Positions 44,358-53,498 of a DNA stretch of 64,000 nucleotides are shown here, in pieces (within the stretch, counting starts at the first letter, position 1; each line of letters starts with the position of its first letter). The position numbers were made by a program, and so were the translations under genes. The notes below the pieces were generated by a model, which was given only the letters and a program-made list of their open reading frames with translations, ran no database searches and had not been told where the DNA came from. The DNA is taken from positions 1 to 64,000 of the forward strand of contig NZ_RHOR01000011.1 of the NCBI RefSeq assembly GCF_003946625.1. Reading direction: 5' to 3'. The DNA comes from Companilactobacillus kedongensis. Its GTDB lineage: Bacteria; Bacillota; Bacilli; Lactobacillales; Lactobacillaceae.

Positions 44358-46000
44358 AATTTGCTCACTAATTTTCTGTCTGGATCAACTAAGATGGTTT
44401 TTTGGCCTTCAAAGATAACGAACCCAGGTTTTGCTCCATTAGGCTTTCTGATGTTTCTAACTTGTACATAGTCAACAGGGACCTTATTAGAATCACGAGC
44501 CTTTGAGTAGTAAGCTGCAATTTGAGCTGCTTCAACGATTGAACTCTCGTCGGGATCACTATCTTTTAAGATGACATGTGAACCAGGGATATCTTTGACG
44601 TGTAGCCAGTAGTGATTTTTTTGTGCCAGTTTCATCGTCAATTTATCATTTTCAATGTTATTCTTACCGACAACCATCTCAATACCGTTAGTAGTCATAA
44701 ATTTCTCGCCAACAGTCTTTTTACGCTTCTTACGACCATTCTTAAGCTTCTTTTTAATATAGCCTGATTCGATCAATTCTTCGATAATGCCATCAACGTC
44801 CTCAATATCAACATATTCTAGGGATGCTAAAACCGATTCAAGATAATTGATTTCATTAGTAGTAATTTCTAACTGCTCTTTGATGTGTGGAATTGAATTT
44901 TGTAGTTTACGATATTTCTTATAATAACTTTGAGCGTTGTCAGAAGGAGAGTACTCAGGGTTCAACTTGATTTTAACTTCTTCATTATTATAGTAATTTG
45001 TCAAAGTGATTGACTTTGAGCCACGCTCGATCTTGGACATATACGTTGTTAAAAGTTCACCATATAAATTATATTCATCCATGATCTTAGTTTGATCAAG
45101 CTGCTTATTAAGTTTCTTAACTTTTGACTTATCCTTTTTAAGGATAATACTCAAACGGTGAGTGATACTCTTAGTTTGTTGCTCAATACGGTCAACACGT
45201 GCACGATCAAGATAATAATTATCCAGTAGATCACTTAAGCTTTCATATGAAACGGGATCTTTAGTCGTCTTGCTGAATAAAATAGGGAAGAATCCCAGTT
45301 TATTATTCTTGATTACGTGCGCTGCATTAGGGGCAGGGGAGTCGTAACTTTGGATGAATTTTTGTGCATTATCAATATCTGCGAATATTTCATCTGAAGT
45401 ATCAAGACCGATACCTTCAAACTTTTGACGAATATCTCCAGCTGATTCAAGACCATTAAAATCATCTTGTGAAGCCGTAAAAGGATTTATTTTGTCTTGT
45501 TTTGGTGGTAATTTGTAATCATCGTTTGGCAATAATCCACGAAAACTATTATTTTCGGGTGAAACACGTTTGATCAAGTCGATGATTTTACCAGTTTCTT
45601 TATTTATTAAAAAGATATTGCTATGGCGGCTCATGATTTCAGTTATTAAGGTATATTCATGAATATCACCAAGTTCATTTTTAGCACTGAGCTCGATCAT
45701 CACGATACGATCATTATTTAACTGATGAAATCCTTGAACAATAGCACTAGTGATATACTTTCTTAGTGACATTACAAATGTAGCCGGTTTGGCAGGATTT
45801 TCAAATGGTTGTTTCGTAATTTGAACACGAGCATAGCTAGGATGAGCTGACAGAAGCAATTGCTGATTCTTTCGATTGCTTCTAATTGTAAGAATCAACT
45901 CATTTGCAAACGGTTGTTGAATTTTTGCAATTCGACCGCCGGTTAAGTTTTGGTTTAATTCGTTTACCATCGAATGGGTAAACATTCCGTCAAATGACAT
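44345..46000 (-). CDS. rqcH: RqcH (NFACT family; fibronectin-binding-like protein A)
   Basis: 551 residues. Ribosome quality-control factor that binds stalled 50S-peptidyl-tRNA and recruits Ala-tRNA for C-terminal tailing; formerly annotated as fibronectin-binding protein FbpA. NFACT-N: MSFDGMFTHSMVNELNQNLTGGRI and IQQPFANELILTIR; a central coiled coil (about 275-420, KKDKSKVKKLNKQL, IPHIKEQLEITTNEINYLESV); and NFACT-R: NHYWLHVKDIPGSHVIL, DYVQVRNIRKPNGAKPGFV. Normal length. It converges with the carB-like gene and shares its terminator. Confidence 0.93.
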   Translation of the reverse strand: MSFDGMFTHSMVNELNQNLTGGRIAKIQQPFANELILTIRSNRKNQQLLLSAHPSYARVQITKQPFENPAKPATFVMSLRKYITSAIVQGFHQLNNDRIVMIELSAKNELGDIHEYTLITEIMSRHSNIFLINKETGKIIDLIKRVSPENNSFRGLLPNDDYKLPPKQDKINPFTASQDDFNGLESAGDIRQKFEGIGLDTSDEIFADIDNAQKFIQSYDSPAPNAAHVIKNNKLGFFPILFSKTTKDPVSYESLSDLLDNYYLDRARVDRIEQQTKSITHRLSIILKKDKSKVKKLNKQLDQTKIMDEYNLYGELLTTYMSKIERGSKSITLTNYYNNEEVKIKLNPEYSPSDNAQSYYKKYRKLQNSIPHIKEQLEITTNEINYLESVLASLEYVDIEDVDGIIEELIESGYIKKKLKNGRKKRKKTVGEKFMTTNGIEMVVGKNNIENDKLTMKLAQKNHYWLHVKDIPGSHVILKDSDPDESSIVEAAQIAAYYSKARDSNKVPVDYVQVRNIRKPNGAKPGFVIFEGQKTILVDPDRKLVSKLKEG

Positions 46001-46146
46001 ATTTAAGGTAATCCTTTCTTATAAAAAATAATAAAAAAACAAATTTTGCTTTTTGCCGAGTGGTAAAAAAATAGCAAAAGTAATATGATATAATCTAATG
46101 GTCATACAATCATTATACGTAAGTAAAACAAGGAATTGATAATTTT

Positions 46147-47013
46147 ATGAAAATAGCCATCGTTACAGATAGTACATCGTACTTACCGCAAGATATTGTC
46201 GATAAGTATCATATAACAGTAGTTCCGATCGAGGTAGTTTTCGATAGTCAGACATATCGTGAGGATATTGATATAACCACTTCAGAGTTCTATGAACTCT
46301 TGCAAAATTCAAAAGAGTTACCGTCTACAGCACAACCTTCAATTGGTGAAATGATGAATATTTACGATAAACTAGCCAAAGAAGGTTATGATACCGTAAT
46401 TTCTATTCATTTAGCAAGCACCATTTCAGGCTTCATTAATAATTTAAAGAGTGCTGCATCTTCAATTAAGAACATTAAAGTAGTTCCCTATGACTCATGG
46501 ATCACAGTTAGACTAATGGGATATATGGTTCAAGAAGCTGCTAAGATGGCTCAAGAAGACAAGTCAGTAGATGAAATCATTCAAAGACTGAATACTCTTA
46601 GAGATTCAATTGGAGAATCATTTGTAGTTAATGATCTTAAGAACCTAGTTAAGGGTGGTCGTCTATCAAATACATCCGCCGTAATCGGTACAATGTTAAA
46701 CATAAAACCACTTTTGGAATTTGATGATGAAAGCCATAAAATTGTCGCATACGATAAAGTACGTTCAATTAAAAAGGCTAAACTAAAAGCTGAAGAAAAG
46801 CTAGAAAAAGCCATTGGAAACTCACAATATCTATTAAGATTGTTAGTAATTGATGCTGACGATAAAGAATCAGGAGATATTTGGGCCAAACACCTTAAAG
46901 AGCGTCATCCAGAATTAACACTGGACAGATCATATTTTGGCCCAGTTATTGGTGCACACTTAGGGAAAGACGCTTTAGCTATTGCTTGGATCAGAGATTT
47001 TGATAAATCATAA
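46147..47013 (+). CDS. DegV family fatty-acid-binding protein
   Basis: 288 residues. IAIVTDSTSYLPQDIVDKYHITVVPIEV, FYELL with PSTAQPSIGEM, TVISIHLASTISG and GPVIGAHLGKDALAIAW are the DegV/FakB signatures. Proteins of this family hold fatty acids and, as FakB, present them to the FakA kinase for phospholipid synthesis. FakA is not in the window. Own promoter region (46080-46100, TATAAT) and terminator, so it is a single gene. Confidence 0.93.
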   Translation: MKIAIVTDSTSYLPQDIVDKYHITVVPIEVVFDSQTYREDIDITTSEFYELLQNSKELPSTAQPSIGEMMNIYDKLAKEGYDTVISIHLASTISGFINNLKSAASSIKNIKVVPYDSWITVRLMGYMVQEAAKMAQEDKSVDEIIQRLNTLRDSIGESFVVNDLKNLVKGGRLSNTSAVIGTMLNIKPLLEFDDESHKIVAYDKVRSIKKAKLKAEEKLEKAIGNSQYLLRLLVIDADDKESGDIWAKHLKERHPELTLDRSYFGPVIGAHLGKDALAIAWIRDFDKS

Positions 47014-47026
47014 AGTAATTAATTTT

Positions 47027-47047
47027 AAAGCCCGATTAGGCTTTTTT
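47027..47047 (+). terminator. Short terminator after degV-type gene
   Basis: AAAGCC-CGATTA-GGCTTT followed by T-run. Confidence 0.7.
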
Positions 47048-47128
47048 ATTTTGTCTATTTACATTAAAATGTAGTTTATAGATATTATTTATATATCGTT
47101 TATTTTCCTATCAGGAAAGGGGATTATT

Positions 47129-48352
47129 ATGTTTTCAAAAACTAAAAAGATAGCTGTTTTATTAGCTTCAGGGGTGCTACTATCAACTTCGTTTAGCACA
47201 ACTGCATTTGCTGATCCAACAACTGCTTCCGATACAACGGTTTCTACAGCAACAAACAATACAGATAATGGGAATGGTCAGGTTAATGCCAATACTAACT
47301 CTGATCAAACAACCACCAATAACGGATCTAGTGATTCAAATGCAAGTAAAAATCAATCTGCCGTTACTCAATCAACTTTTAATGATATCGACGTAAGTGC
47401 TGTTAAAGATGCAATGTTGACTGAGGTCAATCGCTTACGTTCTCAAAACGGATTAAGCCCCTTAACTTCTGTTGATGTATTGAATTCATATGCGCAAACC
47501 AGAACTGATAGTTTTATTAATAGTGGTGTTGATGATCACGCTGGCTGGGACTCAGCAAATATGTATCCTTATAACCAAAGCGCAGAGGAGAACATCGCTC
47601 AAACTCCTTTCTCAGTTTTAGGAACAACAGACCCAACAACAATTGCTCAAAAAATTACTAAAGAATTTTATGTTGAAAAATACGATCCAGAACCAAATTA
47701 TGGTCACCGTAAGAATATGTTAAATCCATATGTTAACTATATCGGTATTGGTGTAACTGTAGCAAACGGTATGGTTTACTTCTCACAAGAAATTGGTAAT
47801 GACCAAGCAGCAAATGACAAGTATGATTCTAATGACATGTACAACTATTATTTGACTAACAACAATGACTTTGCTAACGTTTCAACTTATGATTTAGCAG
47901 ATGCTGAACGTCAAAGTCAAAACCAAGATTACGTTTCAAAAGATAATTATACTATTGTGGATTTACGTGGTGGTGTAACTACTAAAGGCAACTATACTAG
48001 TGTTTATGACAGAGATGGTAATAAATATGACAGTATAGCTTTACAACCACATACTGATTGGGCTTCTGATATAATCGCAATTATTAATAATAATATCTAT
48101 TTCCACGTATCTACTAATGGTTTTGTTTTGGCAGATGATGTATTGCCATGGGCAACATTCCTGGCTGGTACAACAGTAACAACTAATACTAACGCTCAGA
48201 TTTATGACGATTATGGTAACCCAACAGGGCAATATCTAGCAGCAGGTTCAGGTTGGCTAACAGATCGTAGATCAACTAACTTAACTACAGGAGCAAAGAT
48301 GTATCGTGTTGGTACAAATGCTTGGTTAAGAGCAACAGACTTATCATATTAA
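47129..48352 (+). CDS. Secreted CAP-domain protein with SLAP modules
   Basis: 407 residues. Signal peptide with KKIAVLLASGVLL core and cleavage near AFA-DPTT (about residue 29). A Thr/Asn/Ser-rich linker (30-85) precedes a CAP/SCP domain (about 90-230): LTEVNRLRSQNGLSPL, DDHAGWDSANMYPYNQSAEENIA, YGHRKNMLNPYVNYIGIGV. The C-terminus has two SLAP-like modules ending FHVSTNGFVLADDV and YRVGTNAWLRATDLSY. CAP proteins of lactobacilli are extracellular; their activity is generally unknown. GGAAAGGGG before ATG. The SLAP modules resemble those of the protein at 1645-2628, suggesting the same wall receptor. Confidence 0.9.
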   Translation: MFSKTKKIAVLLASGVLLSTSFSTTAFADPTTASDTTVSTATNNTDNGNGQVNANTNSDQTTTNNGSSDSNASKNQSAVTQSTFNDIDVSAVKDAMLTEVNRLRSQNGLSPLTSVDVLNSYAQTRTDSFINSGVDDHAGWDSANMYPYNQSAEENIAQTPFSVLGTTDPTTIAQKITKEFYVEKYDPEPNYGHRKNMLNPYVNYIGIGVTVANGMVYFSQEIGNDQAANDKYDSNDMYNYYLTNNNDFANVSTYDLADAERQSQNQDYVSKDNYTIVDLRGGVTTKGNYTSVYDRDGNKYDSIALQPHTDWASDIIAIINNNIYFHVSTNGFVLADDVLPWATFLAGTTVTTNTNAQIYDDYGNPTGQYLAAGSGWLTDRRSTNLTTGAKMYRVGTNAWLRATDLSY

Positions 48353-48362
48353 ACAGTTCTTT

Positions 48363-48394
48363 AAAGATATTTGCTTTTAGCAAGTATCTTTTTT
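48363..48394 (+). terminator. Terminator after CAP-domain gene
   Basis: AAAGATA..TTGC pairs with GCAA..TATCTTT, then T-run. The stretch 48395-48647 shows no gene. Confidence 0.8.
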
Positions 48395-48647
48395 ATTGAT
48401 TTAATAATATTTGTTTTACGAAAACTACAATTCAAAAAACAAAAACAACAATCAATAAACTAGCCATGCTAAATTTTGGTGAGTCAATAAATGAATGAGT
48501 ACTTAAGCCTTTTAAGATATTATTTTATCCATAATAATATTATGTAAAACTAATAGTTTGTTCTCAGTATCTAATAAAGGGGGCAGACTATTTTTATAAA
48601 AAAACTGCTATTCATTATTAAAATGAAATAGCAGTATACAGAATAAA

Positions 48648-49205
48648 CTAATTATTCGTCTGGGCGATTGGCCTTAACGCTAGAGCAAGTAAAAATCTAA
48701 CTAGACCGATTACAATGATCCCAATGAAAAATGCACGGGCACCAATAAACGCTGAATGTGTGCTAAAAAATGACTGAACTGCCAACAGTAGTCCTGTGCC
48801 AATGGAGCCACCTACTTGCCGTAATGTGTTCAACATAGCACTCCCATGCTTAAGCAGCTTATCTGGTAGTACATTCAGTGCCTCAGTTGTTAGTGGCGTC
48901 ATGACAAGAGAATTACCTATCATTTTGAATATTAGACATGTTGCCATCATAATCAGTGAGCTATGAACATTCAAAAATAGAAATGGTACCATCGAGACTG
49001 AAACTACCAAACTGCCAATTATTCCTAAGATTTTTCCACCAACATGATCGTAGAGGTGACCAGCAATCAATGAAGTTAAACCACTGGCAAGCGCTCCGGG
49101 TAATAAAACCAATGCAGATGTTAGAGCTGTATAATGCATTATTGACTGGATTAGTGTCGGGATAATTGCCTGGGGTCCAATTAGAGTTATAAACGAGAGC
49201 ACCAC
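48648..49205 (-). pseudogene. C-terminal remnant of DHA2-type MFS drug transporter
   Basis: 185 residues, about five to six membrane segments, where full EmrB/LmrB-like transporters have about 470 and 14. VVLSFITLIGPQAIIPTLIQS, ALVLLPGALASGLTSLIAGHLYD, NSLVMTPLTTEALNVLP and HGSAMLNTLRQVGGSIGTGLL are typical of the second half. The frame is open some 25 codons further upstream, through the hairpin at 49217-49254 to a stop, but no N-terminal half exists; xerS follows instead. No RBS supports the GTG. It is most likely a truncated, non-functional gene. Confidence 0.8.
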
Positions 49206-49216
49206 TAAAATGAGTG

Positions 49217-49254
49217 AAGTGGCACCCCCGTACTGTGAGACAGGGGTGCCACTT
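49217..49254 (-). terminator. Hairpin after xerS, at the edge of the MFS remnant
   Basis: AAGTGGCACCCC and GGGGTGCCACTT form a perfect 12-bp stem 40 bp after the xerS stop. There is no immediate U-run, so termination strength is uncertain; it also marks the break point of the MFS remnant. Confidence 0.55.
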
Positions 49255-49294
49255 ATTTTAAGCCAAAATCAACAAAAATTCTTTACTCATTAAA

Positions 49295-50359
49295 CTACAT
49301 CTTATCCAATCCTTGACGCTGTTCTTCATCAATAATATGAGTGTACAAACCAGTAGCACTAGTAGAATTTTGACCAAGTTGAGTAGCTACTAATTGCTCA
49401 TTCTTAGTAGCCAGATACAATTTGGATGCTAACGTATGACGCAATTTATGTGGTGTGACGCGAACCTTAAATACCGTAGAATACTTAGCAACCATTTTTT
49501 CTATCGAATTAGCTTGCATACGTGATGCTTTTCCCCGATAAGCACTTAGGAAAAGGGCACGATCATCGTTAGTAGCATGATACATTTCTTTACGACTGTT
49601 AATATAATTTTGAATGTATGGTAACGTCCATGGTGCAATTGGAACAGTATCGCGCTGGCCACCTTTACGAACAACTCCAATTGTTCCAGTCTTCAGATTA
49701 AGGTTACGAAGATCGGCATTCGCTGCTTCAGATACTCGAAGTCCACTACCCAATAATAATGCATTAATTGCTAGATCCCGTTTTTTGTCACGATAAAAGT
49801 AACGTTTCTGAACAGGAGAAAGACTAGATTCGTATTTGTTATCAATAAATTCAAGATAATCATGGTCAGTATTGCCTAACATTAATTTAGTTTTTAAATT
49901 GGCAGCTCTCGTTGCATAAGTCTCACTAGTTCTAACCAAGGAGATCTTATGCATAACATTTCGGTAAAAGTAGGCCTCACCGTTATCATCTTCAGTATCT
50001 TCAGTTAGATATTTAAATAATGACGAGAGGGCATTCAATGAGCGATTAATTGTTGGATGCGTCCGACTGCCTGATGCACCGGTCAATTTTGTTTGATTAA
50101 GTAGGGCAGACTTGTACAATTCAACAGTTTCCTTTTTTAATTTTGCTAATACTTGAATATCAATGTCAGCAGGTCGAGCTACTGACACGATGTTTTCACT
50201 GATCAACCAATTAAAGAACCGTCTAAATTCCGTAAGATATTGATATAATGTAGCTGGTGACAGGGGAATGGTTGATTTTGCTTGATAGTATTCTTTAACG
50301 TACCAAGGTGAACTGGAAAGTTCTTCTTTGATTAATTTTAGGTAATGTTGTTTTTCCAT
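49295..50359 (-). CDS. xerS: Tyrosine recombinase XerS
   Basis: 354 residues. Single-protein chromosome dimer resolvase of streptococci and relatives. SPWYVKEYYQAKSTIPLSPATLYQYLTEF at the start and GEAYFYRNVMHKISL in the middle match XerS, not XerC/D. Catalytic residues are intact: Arg in GSGLRVSEA, Lys in RKGGQRDTVP, HKLRHT, and Tyr in GLYTHI. ATG 50359 is used since GGAG lies 9 nt upstream; TTG 50374 would overlap that RBS. The position usually marks the terminus region of the chromosome. Confidence 0.93.
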   Translation of the reverse strand: MEKQHYLKLIKEELSSSPWYVKEYYQAKSTIPLSPATLYQYLTEFRRFFNWLISENIVSVARPADIDIQVLAKLKKETVELYKSALLNQTKLTGASGSRTHPTINRSLNALSSLFKYLTEDTEDDNGEAYFYRNVMHKISLVRTSETYATRAANLKTKLMLGNTDHDYLEFIDNKYESSLSPVQKRYFYRDKKRDLAINALLLGSGLRVSEAANADLRNLNLKTGTIGVVRKGGQRDTVPIAPWTLPYIQNYINSRKEMYHATNDDRALFLSAYRGKASRMQANSIEKMVAKYSTVFKVRVTPHKLRHTLASKLYLATKNEQLVATQLGQNSTSATGLYTHIIDEEQRQGLDKM

Positions 50360-50372
50360 AGAAGTATTCTCC

Positions 50373-50405
50373 AAACGTATGTTCTTATAATGTTTATGAT
50401 ACTGG
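50373..50405. other. Candidate dif-like recombination site
   Basis: Just upstream of xerS, where dif-SL is found in streptococci, lies a partly symmetrical sequence: GTAT (50377-50380) and ATAC (50399-50402) around a central TATAAT (50386-50391). The TATAAT could instead be a promoter element. I do not remember the dif-SL consensus well enough to score a match. Confidence 0.3.
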
Positions 50406-50825
50406 TGAACGTAAAAATAAGCAAGTCCCCTAGCTATTTTTAGCTCACTACTCTCTTTAAAATATTTGTTTTAATGAAAGTACATAATAAAGAGGAACAC
50501 TAGACACCCAAGAGATCATAAAATATATAAATAGTATAGCTATTGAGAAATCAATCATATCAAGGCTTTTAAGTAATTATATAGAATATCTTGATGGTTA
50601 CTCATAATTACTAAAAATGTCCAATTAAAAAGTTATAAATGGTGCTATAACAGCGTTTATGAAGACTTAAAATACAATTTTACATACATATTTTTTTTTC
50701 ATCAAATTAAAGTAATGATAATCAACCAGCCAGTTTATTTAAGGTTTTTAGTATCTGATAAGGCTTAACAATTTTTGATTCAGCTTTACAATGCTAACTT
50801 TCTAAGCAGTAATTATGCTTTATGA

Positions 50826-50875
50826 TTGAGATGAGTTCTGAGACGCCAGACTTATTTTAAATCCTATGTAGTGTA
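50826..50875 (+). repeat. Imperfect direct repeat, copy 1
   Basis: TTGAGATGAGTTCTGAGACG and following 30 bp agree with 51459-51508 at about three quarters of positions, with one single-base gap. Confidence 0.5.
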
Positions 50876-51262
50876 CACAGTTTTGTCCGTTCAGACCAGC
50901 ACAACAACGAAAGACTTTATCGTTAGCAAATAGTAATATCATACGTTAATTCTAAGCACAAGTTCATATCTTAGTTGAAGTCGTCATCGTTAAAACGTCT
51001 TAGAATTGTCCTAAAAGGATACCTAAATGTTGAATTTATAAGGTCGAGCTTTGATAGATTTAAATAGTTACAAGATAATTATATTATCGTCCTAAGAACT
51101 TTATTTAATCGATTTGCTGACGATCAATCGACTAAATAAAGATAGTAATTTGATTGCCGTAATTATTAGCTTTAGCAGTTTAATAAAGAAAGTTTATAAA
51201 ATGTCTGAACAAAGAACCAACAGGGTACGAACGATTTCAATACAAACTTCTAAATTATTGTT

Positions 51263-51295
51263 TAAGGTTACATAATATGTATTATAAGAAGTAAT
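51263..51295 (+). repeat. Dispersed 33-nt repeat, copy 2
   Basis: TAAGGTTACATAA at its start and AGAAGTAAT at its end match 4403-4435. Confidence 0.4.
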
Positions 51296-51458
51296 GATTT
51301 TCCGTTAAGTTTAAATAGATATCTCACTATTATCATAAATTTGCCGATCTTTAAGATTTTCTTGTCTTATTATATTTCTTAAATCTTCAGTCAGTAATTT
51401 CATTTCATATTTAAATTGTAATTTGCTTGCGTGGAAATCTTACTGATTCTATACGTGC

Positions 51459-51508
51459 TTGAGACGAGCTCTGAGACGTCAAGTTTACCTAAAGTCTATG
51501 TGTAAGTA
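51459..51508 (+). repeat. Imperfect direct repeat, copy 2
   Basis: TTGAGACGAGCTCTGAGACG corresponds to 50826-50845 with two changes. Confidence 0.5.
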
Positions 51509-51631
51509 GTTTATTTTGGAGTAGTTTTTTTGTTTTTGGTTTTTTAGAAACGTTTTCGTAAAACATTTATCTTAATTATGCCTTCTAATCATATAATCCA
51601 AATAACAAAATAAAAAATCCCAACTATTATG

Positions 51632-53440
51632 TTAGGATTTCGATACTTCTGCTTCATTTTTTTGATAGTTATTAATAACTTCCATAAATCTAGTTCCATA
51701 ACGTTCAAGTTTAGCATTACCAACACCGTTAACTTGTAGAAATTCTGAATCGTTACTTGGTAAACGTTGCGACATATCCTTTAACGACTTATCTGAAAAG
51801 ATAACAAATGGTGGTAAATCCTGTGCATGAGCGATTTGCAAACGTAGTTTACGAAGTTGTTCGAATAATCTCTCATCAAAACTACCATCAGAAACAATCG
51901 ATTCGCTGCTCTCAGGCATGATGACATTCTTTCTACCAACTACCATATGACCCTTAAGCGCTGAAGCACCACTCTCAGTGAGCTTTAAAACAGGATAAGT
52001 ACCATTAGTCATCTGCAAAAATCCATTTGCTACTAAAAAGTCGATAAATTCACTAATAGATTTTAAGGTCCAATCCTTTAATAATCCAAAGGTCGGTAAT
52101 TGACCAAATTTCCGCCAGTCGTTAGCAACATCGTCTTTGCCAGCTAAAACACGGGAAATGACTTTCTTACCGTAATTCTGCTTCATTCTGACAATACAAC
52201 TAAGAATTTTCTGTGCATCTTTGGTCACATCGGTGATCTCACGATTATCTAGACAATTTGAACAATGACCGCAAACTTGAGTGGTTTTTTCTCCAAAATA
52301 GTTCAAAATAAACTGCATTAGACATTTTTCAGTTTTTGCATACTGATTCATTTTTCTTAATTTGACATTTAGACTTTGTTTATAGGCATCATCAGCCTCT
52401 GACTGTTCAATAAAGAACATGTGCAACCGCAGATCAGCTGGGGTATACAACAATACTGCTTCAGCGGGAAGACCGTCACGACCTGCTCTACCAACTTCTT
52501 GATAATAGTTTTCAATTGTTCCAGGAATAGTAAAATGTAGCACATATCTTACGTTAGTTTTGTTGATTCCCATACCAAAAGCATTAGTAGCAATAATCAC
52601 ATCTACCTTATCAAATAGGAAAGCTTCTTGTTGATCATGACGCTCTTCGTCACTTAAACCAGCGTGATACTTCCCCACATTGACACCTCTATCTTTTAAA
52701 TAGTCGTAGAGTTTATCAACGTCTTTTCGACGGCCAGCATAAATAATTCCTGATTCATTGGCATGTGATTTAACATAATTTAATACATAAGAAAATTTAT
52801 CTACGCCACGTTCAACTTTAAGTGCTAAATTAGTTCTAGCAAAACCAGTTTTAATGACATTATCGTCACTGACATTCAAAATGGACATCAAGTCTTCTTG
52901 AACTTGATCAGTAGCAGTAGCTGTCAAAGCTAACCAAGCAGGATTACTTGGTAATTCATTCAAAGGTTTAATGATATTCAAATAACTAGGACGAAAATCA
53001 TGTCCCCAAGATGACAAAACATGAGCTTCATCGATTGCTACCAAATCTATTGGTAATTGTGTCAGCCAGCTATAAAAATCAGGATTCTCTATTTTTTCTG
53101 GTGCAGCATACAACAACTTAACTGCTCCAGATTCAATGTAACGCATTCTTTCCTCTAAGTCGTGATATTCCAAAGTACTATTAATAAACGTTGCTGGAAT
53201 ATTCAACTCATTTAAGCTATCCACTTGATCCTTCATTAGTGAGATCAATGGAGATATGACCAATGTTAGACCTGAAAACATTATTGCCGGGATCTGGTAA
53301 CAAATTGATTTACCACCACCGGTTGGCATAATGCCTAATGATCTTTTACCTGCTAATACTCGATCAATTATTTCTCTTTGGCCATTGCGAAAATCATCAT
53401 AACCAAAGGTTGATTTTAGTATGGACTGTGGATCGTTCAA
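51632..53440 (-). CDS. recQ: ATP-dependent DNA helicase RecQ
   Basis: 602 residues. Unwinds recombination and replication intermediates. Motif 0/I FGYDDFRNGQREII and MPTGGGKSICYQIPA, motif II AIDEAHVLSSWGHDFRPSY, motif VI YYQEVGRAGRDGLPA, zinc site C-x16-C-x2-C-x2-C (CLMQF, CGHCSNC), winged helix, and a C-terminal HRDC domain (LRLQIAHAQDLPPFVIFSDKSL). All motifs are intact. Monocistronic, about 60 bp from the HAD gene in the same direction. Confidence 0.96.
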   Translation of the reverse strand: MNDPQSILKSTFGYDDFRNGQREIIDRVLAGKRSLGIMPTGGGKSICYQIPAIMFSGLTLVISPLISLMKDQVDSLNELNIPATFINSTLEYHDLEERMRYIESGAVKLLYAAPEKIENPDFYSWLTQLPIDLVAIDEAHVLSSWGHDFRPSYLNIIKPLNELPSNPAWLALTATATDQVQEDLMSILNVSDDNVIKTGFARTNLALKVERGVDKFSYVLNYVKSHANESGIIYAGRRKDVDKLYDYLKDRGVNVGKYHAGLSDEERHDQQEAFLFDKVDVIIATNAFGMGINKTNVRYVLHFTIPGTIENYYQEVGRAGRDGLPAEAVLLYTPADLRLHMFFIEQSEADDAYKQSLNVKLRKMNQYAKTEKCLMQFILNYFGEKTTQVCGHCSNCLDNREITDVTKDAQKILSCIVRMKQNYGKKVISRVLAGKDDVANDWRKFGQLPTFGLLKDWTLKSISEFIDFLVANGFLQMTNGTYPVLKLTESGASALKGHMVVGRKNVIMPESSESIVSDGSFDERLFEQLRKLRLQIAHAQDLPPFVIFSDKSLKDMSQRLPSNDSEFLQVNGVGNAKLERYGTRFMEVINNYQKNEAEVSKS

Positions 53441-53498
53441 CTTAAAAACTCCCTATTTTTTAGACTACAATTACTAGAATATCACTAATACTCTCACT

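Larger units (their letters stand above)
50406..51631. other. 1.2-kb gene-free region with repeats and hairpins
   Basis: No reading frame with RBS and homology is seen on either strand. The stretch holds an imperfect 50-bp direct repeat (50826-50875, 51459-51508), a copy of a 33-nt repeat also found at 4403, and a hairpin at 51099-51141 (CTTTATTTA-TCGATT with its complement, one mismatch). A decayed gene, an RNA gene or a terminus-region element could explain it; none is established. Confidence 0.6.

Noticed and set aside
44345-46000. Annotation as fibronectin-binding adhesin
   Set aside because: No signal peptide or surface features; NFACT-N and NFACT-R domains identify RqcH.
50406-51631. 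Search for T-box, riboswitch or tRNA genes in the gene-free region
   Set aside because: No T-box core, tRNA acceptor/T-loop pattern or known aptamer core was recognised.
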